Positions 17,077-26,007 of a stretch of 39,001 nucleotides of DNA are shown one piece after another. The translations under genes and the position numbers were made by a program. Under the pieces are notes generated by a model. The model was not told the DNA's origin and did no database searches. It saw nothing but the letters and a program-made list of their open reading frames with translations. Location of the stretch: IMG/VR virus record IMGVR_UViG_3300042934_000449, positions 1-39,001 of that record. One strand, written 5' to 3'. Numbering within the stretch: position 1 is the first letter of the stretch; the number at the start of each line of letters is the position of its first letter. Origin of the DNA: a virus.

Positions 17077-17648
17077 CAGGTGTGCCCTATGTTTACGCCG
17101 TCATGCAGCACCCGGCCGCCGATATGCACGAAGCCCGCAGGCGTCAGCCTGAAACCCACCGCGCCGAACATCACTTCAACGCCGAGCTGGTCGGCCTTGA
17201 TCGAGAACGGCCCGTTTTGCCAGGTGTAGGCGTGGGTCGCGTGGTCGTAGCTACTGGTGGTGCCGTCTGGATACTTCCGGCCGGTGACGTCGGGGTCAGA
17301 AAACGCAGGCGGGAAGGCTGCCGAGCCGATGCCAGGCAGCGCCACGGTCTGCTTGCCGCTGTCGCCGCCGCCGTAGTTCAACAGCAAGCATTGCTCGCCC
17401 TTGGACGGGTGCCTCGACTCGCTCACCTTGCCGGCTGCAGGGTTGAAGTAGGGCACAGAGGGCGTTTTTAGCTCGCCGTGGCTGACAGTGGCACGGCCCG
17501 TAGCCGGGTTCACTTCGTCAAACGTGCCGATGCGGATGGCGCCCTCGCCGCAGCGACGCAAGTCCTCGAGCTCCTGCTCGACCTCGAGCAGGCGGTCGAC
17601 AAGCGGGCCAAGCAGTTTCCTGATGTGCTGGTCGATAAGGTCCATCAT
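17076..17648 (-). CDS. V: Baseplate spike protein gpV
   Basis: This 190-aa protein is the P2 V-type spike that pierces the outer membrane. The N-terminal helix (EVEQELEDLRRCGEG) leads into an OB-fold (AIRIGTFDEVNPATGRATVSHG, then GEQCLLLNYGGGDSGKQTVALPG), followed by a beta-helical spike. It ends GGRVLHDGVNIGHT, just where many relatives continue with a metal-binding His-x-His. The start ATG lies at the end of the preceding gene, with GAGGAGG upstream; a second ATG follows directly. Confidence 0.92.
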   Translation of the reverse strand: MMDLIDQHIRKLLGPLVDRLLEVEQELEDLRRCGEGAIRIGTFDEVNPATGRATVSHGELKTPSVPYFNPAAGKVSESRHPSKGEQCLLLNYGGGDSGKQTVALPGIGSAAFPPAFSDPDVTGRKYPDGTTSSYDHATHAYTWQNGPFSIKADQLGVEVMFGAVGFRLTPAGFVHIGGRVLHDGVNIGHT

Positions 17649-18187
17649 GGCCAGGCCTCCTCGATCGGCTTGTACTGGGCAGGGTCGTCGAGACTGGTGA
17701 CCTCCCAGGCATACGCCACCAGGGGCGAGCCATTCACCTCTGGATCTTCCATGAACGGTTTGCCGACGCTGATCCACTGCGTAAACCGCGTGCACCAGGC
17801 GTCATAACCGCCAGCGCCGACCTGAAACATCGACGGGCTGCTGTGCTGATCCTCGGGTACGCCACATTGCGCACCAGGGAGGCCCCAGCGGTTTTCCTTG
17901 GCCAGGCGCTCGAGGCAGGTGGCCAGGTTGACCGCCTCAAGCGATGAATGCTTGCGCCACCGACCGACCACCGCGTGCAGCGTGACCGACACTTGGTGAC
18001 CGTGCCGGCCATCATTCCCACGCAGAGCCGGCGCCGTGCCCTCGATCTCGATCAGCACCGTGGCGTCTTCGACTTCGCCTGAAAAGTCGTCGTAGTTGCC
18101 TACGACCACGCCCAGGCCGGCGCCCAAGACCGCGTTACCAATCGCAAAGAACAGGTCAGACGGTTTGTTGAGCTCTTGATATGACAT
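17645..18187 (-). CDS. Tail terminator / completion protein
   Basis: This 180-aa protein lies between the gpZ-like and V genes. It starts MSYQELNKPSDLFFAIGNAVL and contains a VLIEIEGTAPALRGNDGRHGHQVSVTLHAVVG segment, as in tail-completion proteins that cap the tail at the neck. Overlaps with both neighbours indicate coupling. Assignment is by position and general pattern. Confidence 0.65.
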   Translation of the reverse strand: MSYQELNKPSDLFFAIGNAVLGAGLGVVVGNYDDFSGEVEDATVLIEIEGTAPALRGNDGRHGHQVSVTLHAVVGRWRKHSSLEAVNLATCLERLAKENRWGLPGAQCGVPEDQHSSPSMFQVGAGGYDAWCTRFTQWISVGKPFMEDPEVNGSPLVAYAWEVTSLDDPAQYKPIEEAWP

Positions 18188-18695
18188 TCCGGGCCTCTTG
18201 CTCGAACAGGTCGACGAAACGCTCCATAGCCCGCTTTTCCCAGCGCTCGAGGACGCCCAGCGCCGGCCCTTCCCAATCCTCGGTTACCCGCTCGAGCGGC
18301 AACCGCTCCCGACCTTTGCGGCGGAAGACCATTTCGGGACCGTTTTTCATCTGGCCGATGAATGCGTCGTCGTAGGTGCGGTGCCTCACAGAGACGCCCG
18401 TTTTGGTTTGCCGAAGCGGCCCCAGGTAGTGAACCGAGATCGGCTGGAGGCCGACCCATACTTTGATTTCACTGCCAGAGGCGCGTGTAAAGACGTTGTA
18501 GCGATGGCGAACCGGGCTTTGAACGACGCCAAGTTGCTTGGCGATTTCGCGGGTACTGTGCGTGCGTAGCCACTGGGCCACCTTGCGCAGCGCCCGAGCC
18601 GCAGCGAGATCAAGATCCCGCTGTAGCCCGTTCAAAATTTCAGGAACCCGATGTATCGCCTCGGTCACGCTTAGGTTGAGTTGGAAGCCAGCCAT
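18156..18695 (-). CDS. Z: Minor tail protein Z family
   Basis: This 179-aa protein resembles the lambda gpZ family of minor tail / neck proteins that prepare the tail end for joining the head. Family features are an early LDLAAARALRKVAQWLRTHSTREIAK helix, then RHRYNVFTR and the VWVGLQPISVHYLG segment. It overlaps both neighbours in the same order as in related phages. Confidence 0.8.
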   Translation of the reverse strand: MAGFQLNLSVTEAIHRVPEILNGLQRDLDLAAARALRKVAQWLRTHSTREIAKQLGVVQSPVRHRYNVFTRASGSEIKVWVGLQPISVHYLGPLRQTKTGVSVRHRTYDDAFIGQMKNGPEMVFRRKGRERLPLERVTEDWEGPALGVLERWEKRAMERFVDLFEQEARNVISRAQQTV

Positions 18696-19062
18696 TTTGT
18701 GCAGGGTCCTTTACGCGCGCCTGGCGGTCACCGTAGGGCACCAGCACCATCAGCGACCGGAGCCGACCGTGGGGCGTAACCTCGGCGATCGAGAACTCAC
18801 GATCGCTCTCGATGACCTTGGCCAAGTGCCAGTCGACGGGAACGTCCTCGTTACTCACTTGCAACATGCGCTGGTTGGCTTTGGCGCGGATCTGCGCGGC
18901 GCCGACGTTGGTGCCCTGGCGCAGCATCAGGCCAAAGGCCGCAGGTTCGCCCCACATGCCCAGGACCTTTGCAGGCTGGCCACCGCCGCTGCCCACAATG
19001 AGCACCTCGCAGCCGAACTCCTCGGGATCGTAGAAATCCGCCAGGTCATCGGCGCCGATCAT
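18640..19062 (-). CDS. Head-tail connector / neck protein
   Basis: This 140-aa protein starts MIGADDLADFYDPEEFGCEVLIVG, which resembles head-tail attachment proteins (lambda FII-like). The middle VLGMWGEPAAFGLMLRQGTNVGAAQIRAK matches the usual beta-barrel part. The start overlaps the stop of the gene before it (ATGA). Position after the capsid gene and before gpZ supports a role in sealing the neck. The family match is by pattern only. Confidence 0.7.
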   Translation of the reverse strand: MIGADDLADFYDPEEFGCEVLIVGSGGGQPAKVLGMWGEPAAFGLMLRQGTNVGAAQIRAKANQRMLQVSNEDVPVDWHLAKVIESDREFSIAEVTPHGRLRSLMVLVPYGDRQARVKDPAQNGWLPTQPKRDRGDTSGS

Positions 19063-19469
19063 GAGCCGGCCTTAGCCGCCTTGGCCTTTTTCTCAAGGCC
19101 AGCCACCTCGGCGACAAGCGCCGTGCGCTTCGCGTCGAGCGCTACGAGCTCGCTCTGTAGCTCGTCGCGCTGCTTGGCGAGGCCTGCGACGACCTCCTGC
19201 GCTTCGTCGCGCTGATCTTCCAGCGCCTTGAGTTGGGCCGACGCAGCCTCGATTGATGCACTGGTTTCATCGGAGGCGACCCCCTCGGCGCCTTGGAACT
19301 GCTGGATTTCTTGCTCGGTCGCATCGCGGGCAACGCCCGCCGCTACCATGGTGTTGCGGTCGTTGCGCGTAACCCGAATCGGGGTATCGCCCGGATAGTG
19401 CTTGCCGGACACGAATGCACCTTGGATCAAGACGACCAGGTACAACGCTGCCGAAATGGCCTGATTCAT
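19059..19469 (-). CDS. Coiled-coil protein after the capsid gene (136 aa)
   Basis: This 136-aa protein begins MNQAISAALYLVVLIQGAFVSGKHYPGDTP. Its first half is a compact domain and the second half (about 70-125) is a long coiled coil (QLKALEDQRDEAQEV...). ATG at 19469 follows GAGAAAG; a GTG one codon earlier is possible. It is the first gene after the capsid terminator. Neck or packaging-related small proteins often lie here. No clear family is recognised. Confidence 0.7.
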   Translation of the reverse strand: MNQAISAALYLVVLIQGAFVSGKHYPGDTPIRVTRNDRNTMVAAGVARDATEQEIQQFQGAEGVASDETSASIEAASAQLKALEDQRDEAQEVVAGLAKQRDELQSELVALDAKRTALVAEVAGLEKKAKAAKAGS

Positions 19470-19486
19470 CACTTTCTCTCGTGAAT

Positions 19487-19507
19487 AAAAAAAGGGGCCG
19501 AAGCCCC
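19487..19507 (-). terminator. Intrinsic terminator after the capsid gene
   Basis: GGGGC and GCCCC form a short stem with a tight CGAA/TTCG loop, followed on the minus strand by seven T residues. It lies between the capsid stop (19530) and the next start (19469). Partial termination here would give much more capsid than neck and tail mRNA. Confidence 0.92.
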
Positions 19508-19529
19508 ATTCATACCCGCAGCGCGACGC

Positions 19530-21416
19530 TTACGAGGACGCGCCCGCTTTGCGCAGCACGTTGAACGACTGCAAGCGGCGCACGTTGGTATCGACGTCTT
19601 GGAAGACGCGCAGCACCAGGCCGTCGCTGCCTGCCAACTTCGCGGTGTCGACGTTGATGTCCATCACACCCCACAGGGCGGTGATGATTTGCGACCAGTC
19701 GCCGAAGATCCAGGCATCGCTAGGCACCTGATTCGTGGCGTAGGCCTTGTAGCCGTTGACGGTGTTGTCGCGGTCCCACAAGCGCTCGCCAGTGTTGGCG
19801 AACACTTGGGTTTTCTTCGCCGAACCGCGCTGGGTCGGGCTGGTCAGGTAGGCCATGCCCGATTCGTCGGCGTTAGCGACTGCGATAGCAGTTTCCATAT
19901 CGACGATATGGCCCCAGTCAACCGAGCCGTCGTAGGTGGCACCTGGCAACCCGATCTGGTTGAGCAGGCCGAGCGGCTGGTTATCCTTACCGCTACCGCT
20001 GATTTGCGCCTTGTCGATGGCAACGGCAATGCCCTCGATCATGTCTTGGCGCATCAGGTTTTCGACCGACATGCTCGACTGCTGGCGCAGACGGCGGGTT
20101 ACAGCCAGCGCGCCGGCAATGGTCTTGGGCGAGAGGGCCATGGTCGAGAAGTCGAAGTCGGAAAAGTCCGGTTCGGCGTTCTCGCTGGCGAGCCAGTAGA
20201 AGTTGGTACCGCTGGTCTTGCGCGGAATGGCCAGGTCGCCTTGCAAACCGCTCAGCACGCGAGCGCCGAGACGGCCGATCATCGCCTTATTGCGCAGCAC
20301 GTCAACGAACTGGTCGACGCGCAGGTCGGTATCGACCAAAACGCCACCCTTGCTCGGGGTTGCCTTCTCGAGCTGGCGCGAGAACACAACCTCGTGCGGC
20401 ACATACAGGCCGCGCGCCTGCTTTTTCGAGGCATCAGCGATGGCCAGCGAGACGCTACGCTCGAAACCGGCTTCTTTCCAGTTGCCGGTGGCCATGGCGT
20501 TGATGGCGCGCATCAGCGAGTAAGACTGAATTTCTTTGTCTTGGAGGCCGAGCTCGCGCATGTTCTGGCCGGGTTGCATGAAGTTTGGCAGCTCACCATT
20601 GCCGCTTGGCGCTGGTGCAGCGCTCAGCGCAGCGCTAGGCGCCAGGTGCGCCAGCAACAGCGAGCGCATGCGGTCAACGCTGGTGCCGTCAGCGATCGCT
20701 TTTTGGGCCAACTCTCGCTGGCCGTGGGTTTCGCCCAGGGCATAAATATCTTGGGCTCGTTGGCGCTCGGCCAGGGCCGGGTCAACGACTTTGGCCGGGG
20801 TGTCACCGGGATTTTCAGCGGACATCGAATTGCCTCGGATAGTAAAGGTGTGTGTGTTTGGTGCGGACCGGCCGAAGCCGATCGTGGGATCAGCGGGCAC
20901 GGAAACGCTGGAAACCTCGTAGGGCTCCCAGGAAACAACGCGGTAGTAGAGAACGCCGTCGATCTCGCGCTCTGGCCTGGCCATATGCGCGAAGTAGGAA
21001 AGCGAAAAGTTCGTGCGGATGCCGTCGACGAGGTCGAGCCAGACCTCCTCGGCTCGAGCGTGGCGTGAGAATCTGATGCGGGCACGTAGGCGCCGATCGT
21101 CCGTAAGCCAGACCGCTTCGACCTTGCCGATTTGGTTGCCTCGGTCGTGGTCCATCAGCAAAGGCGCATCGCGCATGCGGGTGAAAATGATCGAGCTCGC
21201 CGTATGGTCGAGGATCTCGAACCCGAACTCAGTCTCGACTGGGAACTCGCTCGAGATCGAAACCTCGACAGTTCGCGCCTCGAGGTCGATGGTCTGCTGA
21301 TCGACTTCCATCGATCGGCTACCTGGCCCGGCCATCATCGAGCGGCTGTTTTCCCCCATCGCCAGGCTAAGCGGCTTTTGGTCACTCGGCGGTAATGAGG
21401 GCTGCGTCGACTGCAT
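19530..21416 (-). CDS. Prohead protease-major capsid fusion protein
   Basis: This 628-aa protein joins two head functions. Residues of about 45-210 are an HK97-type prohead protease (U35): H90 in LLMDHDRGNQIG and S138 in RTNFSLSYF are the likely catalytic pair. After an Ala/Pro/Gly-rich linker (about 260-300), the rest is an HK97-fold major capsid protein (VPHEVVFSRQLEKATPSKGGVLVDTDLR, then SGSGKDNQPLGLLN). Self-cleavage must release the capsid domain during head maturation. The start at 21416 has AAGGAGG at good spacing and overlaps the portal gene end; a longer frame upstream lacks support. Confidence 0.92.
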   Translation of the reverse strand: MQSTQPSLPPSDQKPLSLAMGENSRSMMAGPGSRSMEVDQQTIDLEARTVEVSISSEFPVETEFGFEILDHTASSIIFTRMRDAPLLMDHDRGNQIGKVEAVWLTDDRRLRARIRFSRHARAEEVWLDLVDGIRTNFSLSYFAHMARPEREIDGVLYYRVVSWEPYEVSSVSVPADPTIGFGRSAPNTHTFTIRGNSMSAENPGDTPAKVVDPALAERQRAQDIYALGETHGQRELAQKAIADGTSVDRMRSLLLAHLAPSAALSAAPAPSGNGELPNFMQPGQNMRELGLQDKEIQSYSLMRAINAMATGNWKEAGFERSVSLAIADASKKQARGLYVPHEVVFSRQLEKATPSKGGVLVDTDLRVDQFVDVLRNKAMIGRLGARVLSGLQGDLAIPRKTSGTNFYWLASENAEPDFSDFDFSTMALSPKTIAGALAVTRRLRQQSSMSVENLMRQDMIEGIAVAIDKAQISGSGKDNQPLGLLNQIGLPGATYDGSVDWGHIVDMETAIAVANADESGMAYLTSPTQRGSAKKTQVFANTGERLWDRDNTVNGYKAYATNQVPSDAWIFGDWSQIITALWGVMDINVDTAKLAGSDGLVLRVFQDVDTNVRRLQSFNVLRKAGASS

Positions 21417-22890
21417 CGGCTGTCGCCTCCTTTTGTTGGGGAGGGAGCAGGCCACGGGCTCGCATTTCCTTTTCCTCGCGCTCGAGCTCCTCCCAGTGGT
21501 CGTCTGGATCAATACCGCCTTGGCGCAGGTAGTAACCTCGCGTCTTGGTGCGGTTGTTGATGCTTTCGGTTGCGGCTTTGGAGTCTTTCAGCGGGTCGAC
21601 CCAGTCCCAGCCGCGCGGAATCCAGCACAGCTCGGAATAGCGATCAGCGTGGCGCGGCGGCAGTTTGAGCGCACCTTTGAGGGTGGCCATGGACAGAAAG
21701 GCGGCTCCAATGTCATCGAGAATGGAGTCGATGACGAACCGTTGTGTGTTCTTGTAGAAGTCGCGCTCGTCGAGCTCACCGCTTCGCAATGACGAGAAAC
21801 TCACGCCCTCGAGGTCGTGCGCCAGGCGGTTGTAACTCGGCCCAAAGCCCGCAGCGATCCCGCGCAAGCTCTGCTTGGTGAAGGGCGCAAACTGCGTCGG
21901 CGAGTTGCTGCTTAACTGCTTGTACTTCAAGCCGTAGGGCACCACCTGCGTAGCGCCGATTTCGATCCGCTCCTCGAGCTCGACGTCTTCCTCGTCATCG
22001 CCTGGGGGCTCCATCCACTCTGCATCCTGCTCGAGCACGCCGGTCAGCTTCGCGCTCATTTCCGACTTGACCAGCTCCGCGTGGCGGTATTCGTCAAGAT
22101 GGTGCAGCTCCGCTGCCGAGGCGTGCGTCCATGTAAAGCCGCGCGACTGGTGCGGTCGCCATGGCTCGAACGTGTGGATCAGCTCGCTGGCCAACACCCG
22201 TTCGTACTGCTCCTCGGGGCGCTGGTAAATGTCCCCCGGGTGTTGCTTGAGGAGCCAATAGGCGACAGGGCGCTCCCATTTGTCGCGCTCTACACCCATG
22301 CGAACGGTGTGGCCGTTATCGAGCAGATTGTTTAGGTCAAGGTCGAGGCGATCGATCTCTAGGATCTGCAAAGCAAAGCCCCACCGGTTCGGCCAGTTGC
22401 GCAACAGCCGCACCATGACTTCACCGTCACGCGCCAGACACTCAACCCACAGTTGCATGAACGTCGTGAAACTGTACGTTCCAGTCACATCGCAGTTGCC
22501 GCGCCTGCAGAACCGTTTCCATTCCTTCTCGATCAAGCGCCGAGACTTGCGGTCAGGCTCACCATTGCCGAGCACCGCCTTAGACTGCAAAGCGATCCCG
22601 TGCGCGCCGATGACGTTTTGCTTGAGCAACCGATAAAACCGCTTGGCATAGGGGCTGTTGATCGATTGCTCGCGCGCCCTGGCTCGCAATGTGGTGTGGT
22701 CGCGGTAGATGTCTTGGTTCGCATCGCCGTGGCTGCTGCGCAAGTCCCAAGAATCAGTCAACCGCCCACGCTTGGCCGCTGTGAAACTTCGCTGTCCGCG
22801 CGCCTTGGACAGCACAGGCTCGACGCGCGCAGGCGGCGCAGGCCTGGGCGACCCGCCCAAAGCCCCTAGTGCTCGCTTGAACAGGTTCAT
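21382..22890 (-). CDS. Portal protein (lambda gpB family)
   Basis: This 502-aa protein is a lambda-type portal, the dodecameric ring through which DNA enters the head. It begins MNLFKRALGALGG. Typical segments are SPYAKRFYRLLKQNVIGAHGI (about 78-98), FTTFMQLWVECLARDGEVMVRLLRNW, and C-terminal FLSMATLKGALKLPPR / CWIPRGWDWVDPLKDSKA. ATG at 22890 lies eight bases after GAGG; a TTG at 22896 is too close to that site. It overlaps the protease-capsid gene. Confidence 0.94.
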   Translation of the reverse strand: MNLFKRALGALGGSPRPAPPARVEPVLSKARGQRSFTAAKRGRLTDSWDLRSSHGDANQDIYRDHTTLRARAREQSINSPYAKRFYRLLKQNVIGAHGIALQSKAVLGNGEPDRKSRRLIEKEWKRFCRRGNCDVTGTYSFTTFMQLWVECLARDGEVMVRLLRNWPNRWGFALQILEIDRLDLDLNNLLDNGHTVRMGVERDKWERPVAYWLLKQHPGDIYQRPEEQYERVLASELIHTFEPWRPHQSRGFTWTHASAAELHHLDEYRHAELVKSEMSAKLTGVLEQDAEWMEPPGDDEEDVELEERIEIGATQVVPYGLKYKQLSSNSPTQFAPFTKQSLRGIAAGFGPSYNRLAHDLEGVSFSSLRSGELDERDFYKNTQRFVIDSILDDIGAAFLSMATLKGALKLPPRHADRYSELCWIPRGWDWVDPLKDSKAATESINNRTKTRGYYLRQGGIDPDDHWEELEREEKEMRARGLLPPQQKEATADAVDAALITAE

Positions 22891-22892
22891 AC

Positions 22893-23402
22893 TCAAAGCC
22901 TCGGATAGATCCGACGCCGCATGGGCCGACGGTTGTTGTGCCTGGCCACTTCGCGCTGGTACTTCGTGCGCAGCGCGTCGAGACGTTCAATGGGAATACG
23001 ATCGAGGCGCATGCCGTCGATTTCGTAGCTCTGCTGGTCCTTGGGGATTCGCTTCTCGAGCGCGGCCTCGATCATGGCCAGCATTCGGCGCGCATGGCCG
23101 GCAGTATCGAGGTCGACCGCCTCGGCAAGATCCTCAGCCACCGAGATTTCGCCTCGGGCCAAGGTGAGCCGCTCCGGGCCCCGCTTGGCGTAACAGGCCC
23201 AGCGGTATATGCCCGCTGAAAGGGTGCCGGATTGCGCGGACGAGACCTCGAACCGATATTCCGGCCCACCTGTCGCGGCTATATCGAGCGACGCCGCCCC
23301 TCGCAGGACGTACAGCAATTCCCAGCCCGCCTCGGGAGGGTAGGCAGCCGCCATCCTCACCCAGGCGACCGAGTCGCCAGCGATCAAGTTTTTTGGTTCC
23401 AT
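22893..23402 (-). CDS. Head-joining protein (gpW-like C-terminus)
   Basis: This 169-aa protein lies between large terminase and portal, where lambda gpW lies. It starts MEPKNLIAGDSVAWVRMAAAYPPEAGW. The N-terminal 100 residues look like a beta domain. The C-terminal part, with DRIPIERLDALRTKYQREVARHN, matches the helical gpW-like pattern. It could therefore stabilise DNA in the filled head or help join the tail. The N-terminal extension is unusual compared with the 68-aa lambda protein. Confidence 0.65.
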   Translation of the reverse strand: MEPKNLIAGDSVAWVRMAAAYPPEAGWELLYVLRGAASLDIAATGGPEYRFEVSSAQSGTLSAGIYRWACYAKRGPERLTLARGEISVAEDLAEAVDLDTAGHARRMLAMIEAALEKRIPKDQQSYEIDGMRLDRIPIERLDALRTKYQREVARHNNRRPMRRRIYPRL

Positions 23403-23406
23403 GGGG

Positions 23407-25506
23407 TCAGAGCTTCCGTTTAACTTTGAAACGCGGGCGCTTCTTGGGCGCCTCAACTACAGGCGGCGGGAGAGCAGGTGTCGAGGAGGGCTCGAGCGTG
23501 GCTGGACTCGAGGCGACCACAGCCGGCTCCTCGAGGGCGTCGCCCTGGGCGACTCTGATAGCCTGCTTGAACTGCGCGAGCGTGAGCGCGCCGCCTTTGC
23601 GGCGATCGAGCTTGTCGCGACGAGCCATGACATATTGCATAGCCTCGCAATCGAGGTAGTGGTTTTCCCCGACCTGGGCGAACTTGCCTTCACCCTCGCG
23701 CCACTCCTCGCCTACCAGTTGCTTGCAGTAGTCGTCGGTGACCTGCTGGTGCAGCACCCAAAACCCCGAGCGATCATCGGGCCGGCCAAAGCGGCTATGG
23801 ACCCACCGTTTAGCCATTGGGGAATCAAACGCCCATCGGGAGTCACCACGCTTACGCACCTTGCCTTGCTTGTTCTGTTCGACGTTCTCTTTTCGGTAGA
23901 ACATCCCGAGCCGTTCACGACCTCGCAAGGCCACCGCGCGGCCCTTGTGGGCATGAATGAAGGCGTAAACCTTGTCGTCGCGATAGCCGATGTCGATCCC
24001 AGTCTCGGAAATAAAGTGCCCGTCGTACTCGCTATCGATCAGCTCGCTTAGCTGCTCCCACACTGCATCCTGATCGGTTTCGCCCCATAGCTCGCCGTGC
24101 TCAATGAGCGCAGAGCTTTCGGCCGCGTACCAGGCGCGCACAACGTAGACGAGTCGGTTCTTTTGCACGTCGATCGTGCAATAGATCCTTAGCGGCGGCA
24201 GCAAGATCGAGCGCTCAGGATAGCCCCAGCGCATCGCCCGTACTTCTTCCCAGCTCGGCACGTCACCCGAGTCGGCATAACACTCACCGAAACCGGTGTT
24301 GTATACGGCCAGTAGCTTCGCTGGGGACCCCGAGAGCTTTGCGGCGAGCAGCTTTTTCGCGAGGAAGCCATACGACTTTTTCACCGCAAACGAGCACAGT
24401 CCCGAGACCCATATCGAATAGGTCGTAAAGCCCGCGGTATCAGCTTCACCGACGATTTTTCCGTCGGCGGTGATGGACTCACCGGGGGAGACGGCAACGC
24501 CGCGCTTATTCATCCAGGGCCGCCATTTGTCTTCGATCTGGCAACCGCTGCCCGGGCATTGCAGCCGAGCATGGCGAAACGCTTCGTCGGGCGTGCATTC
24601 TTCGGGGCTATCTTTCCCAGGCCACCAGAGCAAATGCGATGACGGGATAAAGTACTTGCCACACTTAGGGCAGGGGACCGCCCACTCGTGCCGCGTACCG
24701 CTCTGCCACAACTTCCAGACTGCCGAACCGATCGCCTTGGGGTCACCCACAGACCAGTGATAAAGCCCTGTGCGTGAGTCCTCACGCCGGTCTACTTTGC
24801 CGTGCGTGGGCGTTGCGGTGTAACCGACTTTCGAGTCTGCGTAGGCATCGCCCCGGGCCTCGATAACCTCGGTCGAGTCGCCCTCGCTGGTGTTCACGAT
24901 CCGATCAACCTCGTCGACCATCACCAGGCCGGCAGAGTCTGCCGACATTTCAGTCGGTGAACCTGCCCACACGAAACGGAATTTCGCACCGGCAAACCAC
25001 TTGGTCATTTTGGTGCTGATCGCCTGATCGAGCTTCTTCCACAGCGATGCACACTCGCGGAACATCGCCATAAATTTAGGCTCGATCGTGCTCTCGATCA
25101 GAGGGCGCGTCGGCGCGACGTACAGGCACGGCGTCGGGTCTTCGTCCAGGCGCTGGCCTATGACGTTCTCCATCGTCACCGACTTGCCCATCTGCGTTCC
25201 CATGACAAACACCACCCGGGAAAAGCAGGGTTGAGCGAACGCCCAGGCCACCGGCTTCATATAGGGGTTTGTGTCGGGATCAAACGGGCCGGGAATTGGC
25301 GAGCCTGGCGGCATCACACGCTTGGCGCGCGCCCATTCATCACTCGCCCTCGGCAGCGGCGCATCCACCATCATCGCTTGGTGATGAATCGAAGCCGTCA
25401 ATTTGCGTAGCGAATGCTTGTGCGCGCTGTACAAGGCGGTCGGCAGTAGCTCCCCGGACTCGCCGTGTTTCCTCAAATAGTCTTGCTCGGATTTGGGCAG
25501 GATCAT
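23407..25506 (-). CDS. Terminase large subunit (lambda gpA family)
   Basis: This 699-aa packaging motor has an ATPase and a nuclease domain. The Walker A-like motif GTQMGKS is at 103-109, with Walker B VMVDEVD at 195-201. A typical PY-type segment (NPYMKPVAWAFAQPCF) precedes the ATPase. The CPKCGK zinc-knuckle motif lies near 300, and the nuclease core begins near YCTIDVQKNR. GpA-type terminases cut at cos sites, so virion DNA probably has cohesive ends. The first 45 residues are less typical, and the gene overlaps the small subunit by 167 bases, so a start further in (for example near MMVDAPLPR) is possible. Confidence 0.95.
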   Translation of the reverse strand: MILPKSEQDYLRKHGESGELLPTALYSAHKHSLRKLTASIHHQAMMVDAPLPRASDEWARAKRVMPPGSPIPGPFDPDTNPYMKPVAWAFAQPCFSRVVFVMGTQMGKSVTMENVIGQRLDEDPTPCLYVAPTRPLIESTIEPKFMAMFRECASLWKKLDQAISTKMTKWFAGAKFRFVWAGSPTEMSADSAGLVMVDEVDRIVNTSEGDSTEVIEARGDAYADSKVGYTATPTHGKVDRREDSRTGLYHWSVGDPKAIGSAVWKLWQSGTRHEWAVPCPKCGKYFIPSSHLLWWPGKDSPEECTPDEAFRHARLQCPGSGCQIEDKWRPWMNKRGVAVSPGESITADGKIVGEADTAGFTTYSIWVSGLCSFAVKKSYGFLAKKLLAAKLSGSPAKLLAVYNTGFGECYADSGDVPSWEEVRAMRWGYPERSILLPPLRIYCTIDVQKNRLVYVVRAWYAAESSALIEHGELWGETDQDAVWEQLSELIDSEYDGHFISETGIDIGYRDDKVYAFIHAHKGRAVALRGRERLGMFYRKENVEQNKQGKVRKRGDSRWAFDSPMAKRWVHSRFGRPDDRSGFWVLHQQVTDDYCKQLVGEEWREGEGKFAQVGENHYLDCEAMQYVMARRDKLDRRKGGALTLAQFKQAIRVAQGDALEEPAVVASSPATLEPSSTPALPPPVVEAPKKRPRFKVKRKL

Positions 25507-25912
25507 CTAGTACCGCCAAGTCAGAGGCGCACCGGCTTGGCAGCGAGTCGAGCTGGGTGGCATAGACGGCGGCGATACTGGTGGCCAGGGAGATAACCGC
25601 CTCGATCGGGACGAGACGCCCCCTCGCCGCGTCGATTTCGATCTGTAGCTTTTCCCGGCGCGCACGCTTTAGCAGTCGGTCTTCTGACTTTGCGCTGCCC
25701 GGGGCACCGTCTTCGTCGTCTTCGTCGTCTGTTGTTTCGTGCGCGGCGCGAGCGATAAGCCAGTCGATCGCCTGCTCGCTTTCGATCTGCAGGGGGTTGC
25801 CTTTGCCGCCGCCGCCTGCGACTGGGAGGCCGTCCTCTATGAGTTTGCTAACCCATCGCTCGGACTTTCCGATCAGGTCAGCCAGCTCCTTTCTGCTGAT
25901 AATCTTGCCCAT
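25340..25912 (-). CDS. Terminase small subunit (Nu1 family)
   Basis: This 190-aa protein matches the Nu1-type small terminase, which binds the cos region and recruits the large subunit. The N-terminal winged helix-turn-helix reads ISRKELADLIGKSERWVSKLIEDGLPV (residues 5-31), followed by EQAIDWLIARA and the coiled-coil REKLQIEIDAARGRLVPIEAV. It begins 25 bases after a cluster of dispersed repeats (site B). Its 3' end overlaps the large terminase. Confidence 0.92.
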   Translation of the reverse strand: MGKIISRKELADLIGKSERWVSKLIEDGLPVAGGGGKGNPLQIESEQAIDWLIARAAHETTDDEDDEDGAPGSAKSEDRLLKRARREKLQIEIDAARGRLVPIEAVISLATSIAAVYATQLDSLPSRCASDLAVLDDPAQIRARLFEETRRVRGATADRLVQRAQAFATQIDGFDSSPSDDGGCAAAEGE

Positions 25913-25936
25913 GGAGAAAGGACCTTATCGAGTAGA

Positions 25937-26007
25937 ACGCATAAACGTAAAAACGCTTTTGGTCCTTAGCGTTTTTACGTTTTTGCGCTTTTGCGTCAAT
26001 ACGCAAA
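25937..26007. repeat. Dispersed repeat cluster, site B (before terminase)
   Basis: ACGTAAAAACGC (25945-25956) and GCGTTTTTACGT (25969-25980) form a perfect 12-bp inverted repeat with a 12-bp spacer. Further half-words lie on both sides (ACGCATAAACGT; TTTTGCGCTTTTGCGT; ATACGC). This is the densest copy of the repeat family in the window. It lies in the 178-bp gap between the 87-aa gene and the small terminase, near where a cos site would be expected in a lambda-type packaging region. Confidence 0.7.

Noticed and set aside
19599-21068. A 489-codon plus-strand open frame opposite the capsid gene
   Set aside because: It is antisense to the protease-capsid fusion, has no ribosome site or operon context, and its protein looks like no family.
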